The position numbers were made by a program, and so were the translations under genes. A stretch of 64,000 bases of DNA from assembly GCF_034676705.1 (NCBI RefSeq), contig NZ_JAUCBS010000013.1:2522501-2586500 (forward strand), in the 5' to 3' direction. Below the pieces are notes generated by a model. It searched no databases. It had not been told where the DNA came from and worked only from the letters and a program-made list of their open reading frames with translations. Position 1 is the stretch's first letter; every line of letters starts with the position of its first letter. Origin of the DNA: Gemmobacter sp. GTDB lineage: Bacteria > Pseudomonadota > Alphaproteobacteria > Rhodobacterales > Rhodobacteraceae. This document shows positions 42,915 through 51,462 of the stretch, piece after piece.

Positions 42915-45016
42915 CAGGCCGGCACCGCCCCGCGCCGGTGGCGCAGCAGATGCTGCCCGACCACCGCCGCCGCCAGCGCAAATCCGGCCAGATCGGCCAC
43001 AACATCCGGCATCACCAGCAGGATCCCCGCCGCCAGCGCGCCCAGCCGTTCCCACCAGGCGGCCGGCGCCACCAGATAGCCCACCACCGCCACGCCCCAC
43101 AGCGCCACCGCCGATCCGGCCTGCGCCACCACCCACAGGAATTCCGCCCAGTAGCCAAAGGTTTCCGCCACATAGCTGCCCGGATAGGGGTCTTGCAGCA
43201 TCAGCACCGGCGAATAGACCGCGATGAACGGCATGATGAACCCGGCAATCGCCAGCTTGGTCGCATCAATCGAAATCCGCAGGCCGGACACCTTGGCCAT
43301 CGGCGCCGCGGCAAAGCAGGCCAGCGCGACGGGCGGGGTCAGGTCGGCCATGATGCCGAAGTAGAACACGAACATATGGCTGACCAAGAGCGGCACGCCC
43401 AGCTGTTCCAGCGCCGGCCCGGCCAGCGACGAGGTGATGATGTAGTTCGGAATCGTCGGGATCCCCATGCCCAGCACCAGGCAGGTGATCATCACCAGCA
43501 CCAGCGACAGGAACAGGTTGTCCTCGCCAATGCGGATCACCGCGCCGATGAAGGTCGATGCGATGCCGGTCAGCGTCAGAGTGCCGATGACGATGCCGAC
43601 AATGGCGCAGGCCGCCGCCACCGGCAGGGCATTGCGCGCGCCCTGCGCCAGCGAATCGCGCACGATCACCAGCGCCTCGCGCCCGCCCTTGACCCAGACA
43701 CAGGCCACCAGCAGCAGCCCGATGACGATCATCAAGAGGTTGACGCCGTATTTCAGGAACGCAGCACTTGCCAGGCCAAGCGCCACCCAGAACACCACGC
43801 GGAACACATAGGGGCCAAAGTTCGCCGCGATCGCCGTGCCCAGGATCAGCACCACCACCAGCGCCAGCCCCATGGATCCGGCAAAGATCGGCGTGTAGTC
43901 GGCGAACAGCAGATAGACCAGCGCCCCCAGCGGAATCAGCAGGCCCCATTGCTGCTTCACCGCCTGCCACGGGCTGGGCAGCTGGTCCTTCGGCAGGCCC
44001 AGCAGGTTGTGCTTGCCCGATTCCAGATAGACCGTCCAGAAACACACGCCGAAATACATCATCGCCGGCACGATGGCCGCGCGCACCACATCGCCGTAAG
44101 GCACGTTCAGCGTTTCGGCCATGATGAAGGCAACCGCCCCCATGATCGGCGGCATGATCTGCCCGCCCATGGAAGATGTCGCCTCGATCCCGCCCGCGAA
44201 CGAGGCGCGGAAGCCGAATTTCTTCATCAGCGGAATGGTGAACTGCCCCGAGGCCACCACATTCGCCACGCCGGACCCCGAGATGGTGCCCATCAGCGCC
44301 GACGACAGCGTGCAGACCTGCGCCGCCCCGCCGCGCCAGTGGCCGACCAGCCCCAGCGCCACATCGTTGAACAGATCGAGCATCCCCGCCCGTTCCAGAA
44401 ACGCCGCGAAGACCACGAAGATGAAGATATAGGCCGATGACACATAGATGGGCGAGCCATAGATGCCTTCGGTGCCAAAGCCGAAATGCTCGATCAGCAT
44501 CGGCCAGTCATAGCCGCGATGGCCGAAGATCCCCGGCAGGTGCTGGCCGAAGGCGCAATAGGCCAGGAACGCCCCCGCGATGATCGCCAGCGGCCAGCCC
44601 ATCAGCCGCTTGGCCAGCCAGAACACCAGCCCGATCATCAGCGCGCCAACGGTCAGGTCCACCGGCGTCAGGAAATTCGACCGCAGGATGATGTCCTTGT
44701 AGAACACCCAGTTATACAGGCCCGTGCCGAACCCCAGCGCGCCCATCAGCCAGTAGGTGCCCCGCCCGACGCTGGTTTTCGCCATCAGGTTGCCCAGCAG
44801 CACGAACCCCAGCAGCAGCAGGAACCCCACATGCATCGCCCGCACGATCTGGCTGGCCAGCGTGCCATAGGCCGCAACCCACAGCTGGAACAGCGAAAAG
44901 GTGAAGGCGATCCAGAAGGCGACCTTGCCGGGCAGGCCGGTGCCAAAGCCGGGGGGCAGCCCCTCGATATGTTCTTCGCCGCTGTGGGTGTCGTCGGACA
45001 GGGTGATCTGGCTCAT
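42914..45016 (-). CDS. TRAP transporter permease, fused small and large subunits (TAXI-associated)
   Basis: 700 residues and many membrane spans. The N-terminal ~180 residues form the four-span small subunit; the rest is the large DctM-type subunit, with GSGVANVVASGQFTIPLMKK, FGFRASFAGGIEATSSMGGQ, LVLGMGIPTIPNYIITSSLA and MADLTPPVALACFAAAPMAK as family signatures. It uses the sodium or proton gradient. The substrate of this TAXI system is unknown; C4-dicarboxylates or glutamate-like acids are the usual guesses. A hairpin separates it from the binding-protein gene. Confidence 0.93.
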   Translation of the reverse strand: MSQITLSDDTHSGEEHIEGLPPGFGTGLPGKVAFWIAFTFSLFQLWVAAYGTLASQIVRAMHVGFLLLLGFVLLGNLMAKTSVGRGTYWLMGALGFGTGLYNWVFYKDIILRSNFLTPVDLTVGALMIGLVFWLAKRLMGWPLAIIAGAFLAYCAFGQHLPGIFGHRGYDWPMLIEHFGFGTEGIYGSPIYVSSAYIFIFVVFAAFLERAGMLDLFNDVALGLVGHWRGGAAQVCTLSSALMGTISGSGVANVVASGQFTIPLMKKFGFRASFAGGIEATSSMGGQIMPPIMGAVAFIMAETLNVPYGDVVRAAIVPAMMYFGVCFWTVYLESGKHNLLGLPKDQLPSPWQAVKQQWGLLIPLGALVYLLFADYTPIFAGSMGLALVVVLILGTAIAANFGPYVFRVVFWVALGLASAAFLKYGVNLLMIVIGLLLVACVWVKGGREALVIVRDSLAQGARNALPVAAACAIVGIVIGTLTLTGIASTFIGAVIRIGEDNLFLSLVLVMITCLVLGMGIPTIPNYIITSSLAGPALEQLGVPLLVSHMFVFYFGIMADLTPPVALACFAAAPMAKVSGLRISIDATKLAIAGFIMPFIAVYSPVLMLQDPYPGSYVAETFGYWAEFLWVVAQAGSAVALWGVAVVGYLVAPAAWWERLGALAAGILLVMPDVVADLAGFALAAAVVGQHLLRHRRGAVPA

Positions 45017-45051
45017 GCGTGTCTCCTTCTGGACCGGGAACGGGAAAGGGC

Positions 45052-45074
45052 CGCGCGAAGGTGTCCTTCGCGCG
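45052..45074 (-). other. Intercistronic hairpin after the TAXI binding-protein gene
   Basis: Perfect 10-bp stem CGCGCGAAGG / CCTTCGCGCG with a 3-base loop in the 104-bp gap between the TAXI receptor and the permease gene. A second GC hairpin (GGGGCGGCGGCCCC, 45095-45108) lies nearby. Likely lowers permease expression relative to the receptor. Confidence 0.65.
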
Positions 45075-45120
45075 TTCCCCGTGGCTCAGGCAGGGGCGGC
45101 GGCCCCTGCCCGTCCGGTCG

Positions 45121-46077
45121 TCACTTCAGCACGCCGATTTCGCGGTAATACTTTTCCGCCCCCGGATGCAGCGGGATCGGCAGCGCCTGGATGGCCTTGG
45201 CCGGGTCCAGCGCACCAGCCGCCGAATGCGCGGCCTTCAGCTTGTCCACGTTCTCGAACATCAGCCTGGTCATCTGGTAGACCGTTTCGTCCGATACCTT
45301 GTCCGAGGTGACCAGAATGTTCGTCACCGCCGCCGTCGGCACATCGGCGGTCTGGCCGTTGTAGGTGCCGGCGGGAATGGCCGATGCCTTGTAGGGCGCG
45401 CCGATCTTGTTCACGATCTCGGCCGGCACGGCCACCAGCGTCACCTCGTGCGTGGTCGCCAGATCCTTGATGAAGGCCGCGCCCAGACCGGCCGATTGCA
45501 GGGTGGATTGCAGCTGGCGGTTCTTGATCAGTTCGGCCGATTCCGAAAACGGCAGGAATTCCACCTTGGACATGTCGTCATAGCTCATGCCGGCAGCGGC
45601 AAAGATCGCGCGGGCGTTCAGTTCGGTGCCCGATGCCGGCGCCCCGACGGAAATGGTCTTGCCCTTGAGGTCGGTCACCGTGGTGATGCCGGCCGATTTT
45701 TCGGCAACGATCTGGATGTAGTTGTCATAGAACCCGCCGATGGCGCGCAGGTTGGTCAGCGGGGCCTTGAACCCGGCTTCCTGCTTGCCCTCCCAGCCGG
45801 CCATCACGGAATCGCCCAGGGCAAAGGCCACTTCGCCCCGCCCGGCCGCGAGCAGGTTCAGGTTCTCGACCGAGGCCTTGGTGGCCTGCACCTGCGTGCG
45901 CGCACCGGGAATGCCGGCAGCGTAAAGTTCCGACAGCGCCACGCCCAGCGGGTAATAGACGCCCGAGGTGCCGCCGGTCAGCACGTTGATGAACTCGGCC
46001 CGCGCGGCGGCGGTGGTCATGGCCAGACCCGCCACACCGATGGTGGCGCCGGCAAGAATGCTGCGAATGAACGACAT
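45121..46077 (-). CDS. TAXI family TRAP transporter periplasmic receptor
   Basis: 318 residues. The ATG at 46077 gives MSFIRSILAGATIGVAGLAM and cleavage after ARA, a Sec signal peptide. FINVLTGGTSGVYYPLGVAL is the TAXI name motif region; ENLNLLAAGRGEVAFALGDS and LKGKTISVGAPASGTELNAR follow. GGGAGGGGAG just before the start is a good ribosome site. It captures the ligand for the fused permease that follows. Confidence 0.93.
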   Translation of the reverse strand: MSFIRSILAGATIGVAGLAMTTAAARAEFINVLTGGTSGVYYPLGVALSELYAAGIPGARTQVQATKASVENLNLLAAGRGEVAFALGDSVMAGWEGKQEAGFKAPLTNLRAIGGFYDNYIQIVAEKSAGITTVTDLKGKTISVGAPASGTELNARAIFAAAGMSYDDMSKVEFLPFSESAELIKNRQLQSTLQSAGLGAAFIKDLATTHEVTLVAVPAEIVNKIGAPYKASAIPAGTYNGQTADVPTAAVTNILVTSDKVSDETVYQMTRLMFENVDKLKAAHSAAGALDPAKAIQALPIPLHPGAEKYYREIGVLK

Positions 46078-46236
46078 GGGCTCTCCCCTCCCTTGATTGC
46101 TCCGGGCTACAGGGTGGCCTTGCCGGCGGGCACACGGAAAGCGGTTTTTCACATTCGCCCGTCTGGCAGGCATTTGCTGCGAAAACTCCGCCGGAAACAA
46201 GGCAGTAACGGAATCGTGCGTCCTGTGTGAGCGGCA

Positions 46237-46290
46237 CGGGTCTGGCGGATTTCCGCCCGGCGTCCCGGGTCTGGCGGAAATCCGCCCGGC
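46237..46290. repeat. Two tandem 25-bp near-palindromic repeats upstream of the TAXI-TRAP operon
   Basis: Units at 46237-46261 and 46266-46290 read CGGGTCTGGCGG-ATT-TCCGCCCGGC and CGGGTCTGGCGG-AAA-TCCGCCCGGC. Each contains GGCGGA-N2-TCCGCC or its equivalent, the units repeat with a 29-base period, and their cores are reverse complements of each other. They begin one base after the stop of the DctD-like gene and about 160 bases before the receptor start. They may be regulator sites or a double transcript-end hairpin. Confidence 0.7.
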
Positions 46291-46291
46291 C

Positions 46292-47632
46292 CTAGGCCCC
46301 GGTTTCGCCGCTGCGCAGGCCGTAGCGGGCGATCTTTTCGTTCAGCGTGCGGCGCGGCAGGCCCAGCAGATCGGCCGCGGCGGCCGAGGATCCGCCGCAG
46401 CGCGCCAGCGCCTCGGCAATCGCCTGCGCCTCGAACGCGGCAACGCGGCGGGGCAGCGGCAGGCGGTCATCGGGGGCAGCCGGCGCCGCCCCCCGGCCAG
46501 CATCATCGCGCAGGCCCAGCACATGACGTTCGGCCGCCGCCTGCAACTGCGGCAGGTTGCCGGGCCAGGGCCGGGCGCGCAACGCCTCCAGCTCTGCCGG
46601 GCCGGGGTCGGGGGCGGGGCGGCGAAAACGGGCCGCCGCCTCGGACAGGAACTGCGCATACAGCAGCCCGATATCCTCGGGCCGGTCGGCCAGCGACGGC
46701 ACCCGCAACCCGGCGCTGGACAGGCGGAAATACAGATCCTGCCGGAACCCGCCCCGCGCCGCCAGATCGCCGGTGGTCGAGGCGACCAGCCGCACATCCA
46801 CGCTGCGCGGCGCATTGCCGCCCAGCCGCACGACGGCACGGTCCTGCACCACGCGCAGCAGCCGCGCCTGCAATCCCGGCGACAGGGCATGAATCCCCGA
46901 CAGGTAGATCGTGCCGCCGCTGGCGAATTCGAACCGGCTGGCGCGCTCCGTGTTGGTGCCCGGCAACGCGCCGCGTTCGTGGCCGAACAGTTCCGCCTCC
47001 AGCGCGGCATCGGGGATCGCGGCACAATCCAGCGCGACAAAGGGCCGGCGCGCCCGGCGCGACAGGTCGTGGATCAGCCGGGCCAGCGTCTCGCGCCCGG
47101 TGCCCACCTCGCCGGTCAGCAGCAGATCGACGGGCACGTCGGCCAGTTGCAACACCGCCTCGCGCAGCTGGGCAATGGCGGGGGACCGGCCGATCAGCCG
47201 CTGGTCCACCCGGTCGCGGCGGGTCTGGGGCGCGCGGGCCTGGGCGATCTCGCGCCGCAACCGGCGCCATTCGACGGCACGGTCCAGCACCGCCACCAGA
47301 TATTCGGCGATATAGGGCTTTTCGATGAAATCATGCGCCCCGTCGCGCATGGCCGCCACCGCCACCGGCACATCGGCATGGGCCGACATCAGGATGACCG
47401 GCAGGTCCGGGTCACGCTCGCGCAGCGCCGCCATCAGCCGGTCGCCGGGCAGATCGGGCATCCGCAGATCGGTCAGCACCACATCGCAGCGCGCAAGGTC
47501 GATCCCGGCCAGCGCGCGCGCGGGATCGGACCAGGTGTCCACCGTGAAGCCCGAGCTTTCCAGCCAGTCCGCCGCCGCCGCGCACAGGTCGGGTTCGTCA
47601 TCGACAAAGGCGACATGGCCGCGCGCCGTCAT
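46292..47632 (-). CDS. DctD-like response regulator with a degenerate NtrC-type AAA+ domain
   Basis: 446 residues. Receiver 1-120 is intact (VAFVDDEPDLC, VVLTDLRMPDLPGD, DFIEKPYI). The central domain follows the NtrC class but its key residues are changed: Walker A reads TGEVGTGRETL (lysine to arginine), the sigma-54 contact loop GAFTGA reads GALPGT, and Walker B reads GGTIYLSGIHAL where GGTLFLDEI is normal, so the aspartate-glutamate pair is lost. The C-terminal Fis-type helix-turn-helix (AEALARCGGSSAAAADLLGL, PRRTLNEKIARYGL) is intact. It probably binds DNA but does not remodel sigma-54 polymerase. Confidence 0.85.
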   Translation of the reverse strand: MTARGHVAFVDDEPDLCAAAADWLESSGFTVDTWSDPARALAGIDLARCDVVLTDLRMPDLPGDRLMAALRERDPDLPVILMSAHADVPVAVAAMRDGAHDFIEKPYIAEYLVAVLDRAVEWRRLRREIAQARAPQTRRDRVDQRLIGRSPAIAQLREAVLQLADVPVDLLLTGEVGTGRETLARLIHDLSRRARRPFVALDCAAIPDAALEAELFGHERGALPGTNTERASRFEFASGGTIYLSGIHALSPGLQARLLRVVQDRAVVRLGGNAPRSVDVRLVASTTGDLAARGGFRQDLYFRLSSAGLRVPSLADRPEDIGLLYAQFLSEAAARFRRPAPDPGPAELEALRARPWPGNLPQLQAAAERHVLGLRDDAGRGAAPAAPDDRLPLPRRVAAFEAQAIAEALARCGGSSAAAADLLGLPRRTLNEKIARYGLRSGETGA

Positions 47633-49479
47633 GCCGCCACCCCGCGCGCGAGCGCCACCGGCAGACGCACGATGGCGGTGGTGCCGGCCGGCCCGCTGTC
47701 AAACCGCAGCGCGCCCTGCATCTGTTCCAGCAGCGACTGCACGATATAAAGGCCCAGCCCCAGCCCCTCGCCTGCCCGGGTGGTGACGAAGGGTTCCATC
47801 ACCTCGGCCTGCATCGCGGGGGGAATGCCGGGGCCGCTGTCGGTGATGCGGATTTCCACCGCATCGGGGCCGGGGCAGATGGCAACGGCCACGCGGCGCG
47901 GGCGGTCGGCGCGGGCCGAGGCTTCCAGCGCGTTCAGGATCAGGTTGGTCAGCACCTGTTCCAGCCGAGGCGCATCTCCCAGCACCATGGGCAGCGCATC
48001 CTGCGGCAGATCCAGCCGGGCGCCCAGTTCGCGGGCGCGCGGATCGACCAGTTCGGCCGCCGTCGCCACCACCGGCCCCAGCGCCACCGGGCCCAGCGCC
48101 ACCGGCACCTGACGGCTGCCAAAGCTGCGCAGCCGGGCGACGACCCCCTGCAACCGGCGCAGCATGGCGCGCGACCGGCCCAGCGCCGGGGCCAGCCGGT
48201 CGGCCGCGCCGCGCGCACCATGCAGTTCGGCCGCCGCAAGGTTGTTGTCCAGCGCCGACAGCGATTGCCCCACCTCATGCACGATGGCCGCCGACATGCG
48301 GCCCAGCACCGCCAGCTTGGCGGCATGGATCAGGCTTTCCTGGGTGTGCAGCAATTCCGCCTCGGCCCGGCGGCGTTCCTCGACCTCTTGCGCCAGTTCG
48401 CGGGTGCGTTCCTCGACCAGGGGTTCCAGCCGGTCGGCTTCCTCCAGCCGCAGGCGCAGGATCTGGCGGCGCTGCATCCAGGCCAGCGCAAAGGCCGACA
48501 GCAGGAATCCCGCCGCCCCGGTGACCGCCGCGACCAGCAGCGCCTGCATCCGCGCATCCGCCATGGGCAAGGCCACCATCAGCCGCCAGTCGGTGCCCGG
48601 CACTGTGCCAAGCCCCAGCCGAACCTGCCCCTGACCCGGGCGCGACATCACCCGGTCGCGGACCGGCAGCGGTTCGGCCGCAGCCAGCGGCAGGCCGGCA
48701 TAGCGCTGTTCCCGCCCGATCCGGTCCAGCCCCGCCGCATCTAGCGGGGCCAGTGGCCGGAACCGCCACCCCGCCACCGACGACAGGAACACCACCCCAT
48801 CGGCATCGGCCACCGCCGTCAGCTCGCCCGCCCGCGCCCAGGCGGTTTCCATCCGGCCCAGTTCCATCTTGACGACGGCCACCCCCGCCGGCGCCCCCGC
48901 CGGCCCGATGCGCGCCGAAAGGAACACGCCGGGCCGCCCGGTGGTGACGCCGATGGCATAGTAATAGGCCACGCCATGTTCGATCGCCTGAAGGAAATAG
49001 GGGCGGAACCCGTAGTTCATGCCGACAAAGCTGCCCGGCTGGTCCCAGTTCGACGAGGCCAGCGTCACGCCCGACGGGGCGACCAGATACACCTCGTCGG
49101 CGCCGGTCAGGTCGCGCATGCGGCGCAGGTAATCGTTGGCATCGGCGACCGATGCCATGTCGGCCGGCCGGTCAAGGGCGGCACGCAGGCGCGGATCCTC
49201 GCCCAGCACACGGGGCAGATGGCGCAGGCGCTCCACCTCGGACCCAAGGCCGTGGGCGGTGATCGACAGGCGGTCGTCCAGCCGGGCATCCAGCGCGGTG
49301 ATCGCCGCGCGCCAGCTGGCCATGCCCGCCCCGCCGGCCGCCAGCACCGACCCCAGCGCCATCGCCCCCAGCAGCGCCATGCGCGGCCGGGCCGCGCCGG
49401 TGACCAGACCGGGTGCCGCCGCGCCCGTGGCGCCGCCCCCTGCCGCTCCTGCGGCCCTGCGCGCTGCGATCCATCCCAT
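47629..49479 (-). CDS. DctB-like sensor histidine kinase
   Basis: 616 residues. One membrane span near residue 35, a periplasmic sensor of DctB type (ADEVYLVAPSGVTLASSNWD, FVGMNYGFRPYFLQAIEHG, VTTGRPGVFLSARIGPAG) that ends at a second span (LLVAAVTGAAGFLLSAFALA), a coiled coil (about 370-405), then the dimerisation/phosphoacceptor helix with LGRMSAAIVHEVGQSLSALD and ATPase blocks NLILNALEASARAD, DSGPGIPP, GEGLGLGLYIVQSLL. The start at 49479 is chosen for lack of upstream similarity. It overlaps its response regulator by 4 bp and probably senses the TRAP ligand or a related acid. Confidence 0.9.
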   Translation of the reverse strand: MGWIAARRAAGAAGGGATGAAAPGLVTGAARPRMALLGAMALGSVLAAGGAGMASWRAAITALDARLDDRLSITAHGLGSEVERLRHLPRVLGEDPRLRAALDRPADMASVADANDYLRRMRDLTGADEVYLVAPSGVTLASSNWDQPGSFVGMNYGFRPYFLQAIEHGVAYYYAIGVTTGRPGVFLSARIGPAGAPAGVAVVKMELGRMETAWARAGELTAVADADGVVFLSSVAGWRFRPLAPLDAAGLDRIGREQRYAGLPLAAAEPLPVRDRVMSRPGQGQVRLGLGTVPGTDWRLMVALPMADARMQALLVAAVTGAAGFLLSAFALAWMQRRQILRLRLEEADRLEPLVEERTRELAQEVEERRRAEAELLHTQESLIHAAKLAVLGRMSAAIVHEVGQSLSALDNNLAAAELHGARGAADRLAPALGRSRAMLRRLQGVVARLRSFGSRQVPVALGPVALGPVVATAAELVDPRARELGARLDLPQDALPMVLGDAPRLEQVLTNLILNALEASARADRPRRVAVAICPGPDAVEIRITDSGPGIPPAMQAEVMEPFVTTRAGEGLGLGLYIVQSLLEQMQGALRFDSGPAGTTAIVRLPVALARGVAA

Positions 49480-49599
49480 GGGCCAAGTGTTAGCGGCCCG
49501 GCCGCGGCCCGGCAAGCGTTGCAAAACCTTCAAGGTTCCGTCGGGCGGCTGTCACACCCGCCCCCTAGGAGTCGCCCCGACCAAAAGGCCGGAGGCACC

Positions 49600-50418
49600 A
49601 TGCTGGACGTTCGCAACCTGACCCGCGTTTTCGGAACCCGTGCGGCGGTGGACAATGTCAGCTTTGCGGTGGACCGGCCGGCCTTTGTCGGCATCATCGG
49701 GCGGTCGGGGGCGGGCAAATCCACCCTGCTGCGCATGATGAACCGGCTGACCGATGCCAGTTCCGGCCAGATCCTGGTGGATGGCCGCGATGTGCTGGCC
49801 CTGCGCGGGGCCGACCGCCGCCAGTGGCAGGGCAATTGCGCGATGATCTTCCAGCAGTTCAACCTGGTGCCGCGGCTGGACGTGGCGTCGAACGTGCTGC
49901 ACGGCATCCTGTCGCGCCGCTCCACCCTGGCCACCCTGTTCAACCTGTGGCCGCGCGCCGACATCCTGAAGGCGCTGGAAATCCTGGACCGGCTGGGCAT
50001 TGCCGAACAGGCGCCCAAACGGGCCGAGGCGCTGTCGGGCGGCCAGCAGCAGCGCGTCGCCATCGCCCGCGCGCTGATGCAGGATCCGCGGATCATCCTG
50101 GCCGACGAACCCATTGCCAGCCTGGACCCGATGAATGCCCAGGTGGTGATGGACACGCTGAAGCGCATCAACGTGGAAGATGGCCGCATGGTCATCGCCA
50201 ACCTGCACACGCTGGATACCGCCCGGCGCTATTGCGACCGGGTGATCGGCATGCGCGATGGCCGCGTGGTGTTCGACGGCACGCCCGACCAGCTGTCCAC
50301 CGGCGTTGCCCGCGACATCTACGGCGCCGATGCCACCTTCAACGAGGCCGCGACCTCGACCGCCATTCCCACCGATACCGCACCCGACCGCGCCTATGCC
50401 GACCGGATGCTGTCGTAA
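49600..50418 (+). CDS. phnC: Phosphonate ABC transporter ATP-binding protein
   Basis: 272 residues. Walker A GIIGRSGAGKSTLLRMMNRL, Q-loop MIFQQFNLVPRLDV, signature ALSGGQQQRVAIARALMQDP, Walker B IILADEPIASLD. ASNVLHGILSRRSTLATLFN is a PhnC-specific stretch. GGAGG lies 6 bases before the ATG. First gene of the phosphonate uptake operon, divergent from the DctB-like kinase gene with 120 bp between. A CTGTCAC half-site at 49554 is too weak to call a Pho box. Confidence 0.95.
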   Translation: MLDVRNLTRVFGTRAAVDNVSFAVDRPAFVGIIGRSGAGKSTLLRMMNRLTDASSGQILVDGRDVLALRGADRRQWQGNCAMIFQQFNLVPRLDVASNVLHGILSRRSTLATLFNLWPRADILKALEILDRLGIAEQAPKRAEALSGGQQQRVAIARALMQDPRIILADEPIASLDPMNAQVVMDTLKRINVEDGRMVIANLHTLDTARRYCDRVIGMRDGRVVFDGTPDQLSTGVARDIYGADATFNEAATSTAIPTDTAPDRAYADRMLS

Positions 50419-50448
50419 CCACTCCCAACCCCTTGCATGGAGCTTGCC

Positions 50449-51357
50449 ATGAAAACCTTCGCTGCCGCCCTGCTGATCGCCTCTGCCGCGCTTGTCCCGG
50501 CCGCTTCGGCCCAGGGCATCACCCAGTTCAACATCGGCATCCTGGGCGGCGAGAACGCTCAGGACCGCCTGACCAACCAGGAATGCTACCGCGCCAGGAT
50601 CGAGGCCGAACTGGGCGTTCCGGTCAAGGTGTTCACCCCGGCCGATTATGACGGCGTGATCCAGGGCCTGCTGGGCGGCACGCTGGACATGGCCTGGCTG
50701 GGCGCCTCGGGCTATGCCAAGATCTTCCTGACCAACGGCGATGCCGTGGAAGTCGTGCTGACCAAGCAGAACGTCGATGGCTCGACCGGCTATTATTCCA
50801 TCGGCTTTGCCCGCAAGGACAGCGGCATCACCTCGCTGGAAGGGGCCAAGGGCAAGAAATTCGCCTTTGCCGAACCGAACTCGACTTCGGGCTATCTGGT
50901 GCCGGGCGCGGAAATGGTCGCCAGCGTCGGCAAGCTGGAAGAGTTCTTCTCCGAGGTGAAATTCTCGGGCGGGCATGAACAATCCATCGTCGGCGTGGCG
51001 AACGGCGACTTTGACGCCGCCGTGGCCTGGGCCGACGGGCTGGGCAACTGGGAAGACGGCTACAATTCGGGCGCCTTCCGCCGCGCATCGGATGCCGGCC
51101 TGGTCGACATGAACGATCTGGTCGAGATCTGGAAATCGAAGCTGATCCCCGAAGGCCCGATGGTGGTGCGCAAGGCCCTGCCGCAGGACGTGAAGGACAA
51201 GGTCACCAAGCTGACCGCCGACCTGCACGAAACCGACAGGAAATGCGCCTATGGCGTCGCGGCGGGCGAGGCCAGGGATTTTGTCCCGGTCACCCATGCG
51301 GAATACGAAGGCGTGGTCGCCGCCCGCAAGTTGCAGGAATCCGCCAGGAAGAACTGA
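50449..51357 (+). CDS. phnD: Phosphonate ABC transporter substrate-binding protein
   Basis: 302 residues with signal peptide MKTFAAALLIASAALVPAAS-AQG. TQFNIGILGGENAQDRLTNQ, WLGASGYAKIFLTNG, FAFAEPNSTSGYLVPGAEM and GGHEQSIVGVANGDFDAAVA form the ligand pocket of PhnD proteins (typically 2-aminoethylphosphonate). The ATG at 50449 has GGAG six bases before it, preferred over the ATG four codons upstream. Confidence 0.95.
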   Translation: MKTFAAALLIASAALVPAASAQGITQFNIGILGGENAQDRLTNQECYRARIEAELGVPVKVFTPADYDGVIQGLLGGTLDMAWLGASGYAKIFLTNGDAVEVVLTKQNVDGSTGYYSIGFARKDSGITSLEGAKGKKFAFAEPNSTSGYLVPGAEMVASVGKLEEFFSEVKFSGGHEQSIVGVANGDFDAAVAWADGLGNWEDGYNSGAFRRASDAGLVDMNDLVEIWKSKLIPEGPMVVRKALPQDVKDKVTKLTADLHETDRKCAYGVAAGEARDFVPVTHAEYEGVVAARKLQESARKN

Positions 51358-51372
51358 GTTTTCACGCGCCTC

Positions 51373-51405
51373 TGCCGTGCCCTTCGCATCCCGGGGGGCA
51401 CGGCA
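51373..51405 (+). other. Intercistronic hairpin after phnD
   Basis: Perfect 10-bp stem TGCCGTGCCC / GGGCACGGCA with a 13-base loop, between phnD and the first phnE. Same placement as the hairpins after the peptide and TAXI binding-protein genes. Confidence 0.65.
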
Positions 51406-51462
51406 ATTTCATGTCTGCCCCCTGCCCGGCGCATCCCGGCGCCCATAGCCACGAGAGACCCC

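Noticed and set aside
45016..46240. Sigma-54 promoter for the TAXI-TRAP operon
   Set aside because: I looked for TGGCAC-N5-TTGC on the minus strand between the regulator stop and the receptor start and found no acceptable match.
49480..49599. Pho box before phnC
   Set aside because: Only one half-site, CTGTCAC, is present; the second half at 11-base spacing is GC-rich and does not fit.
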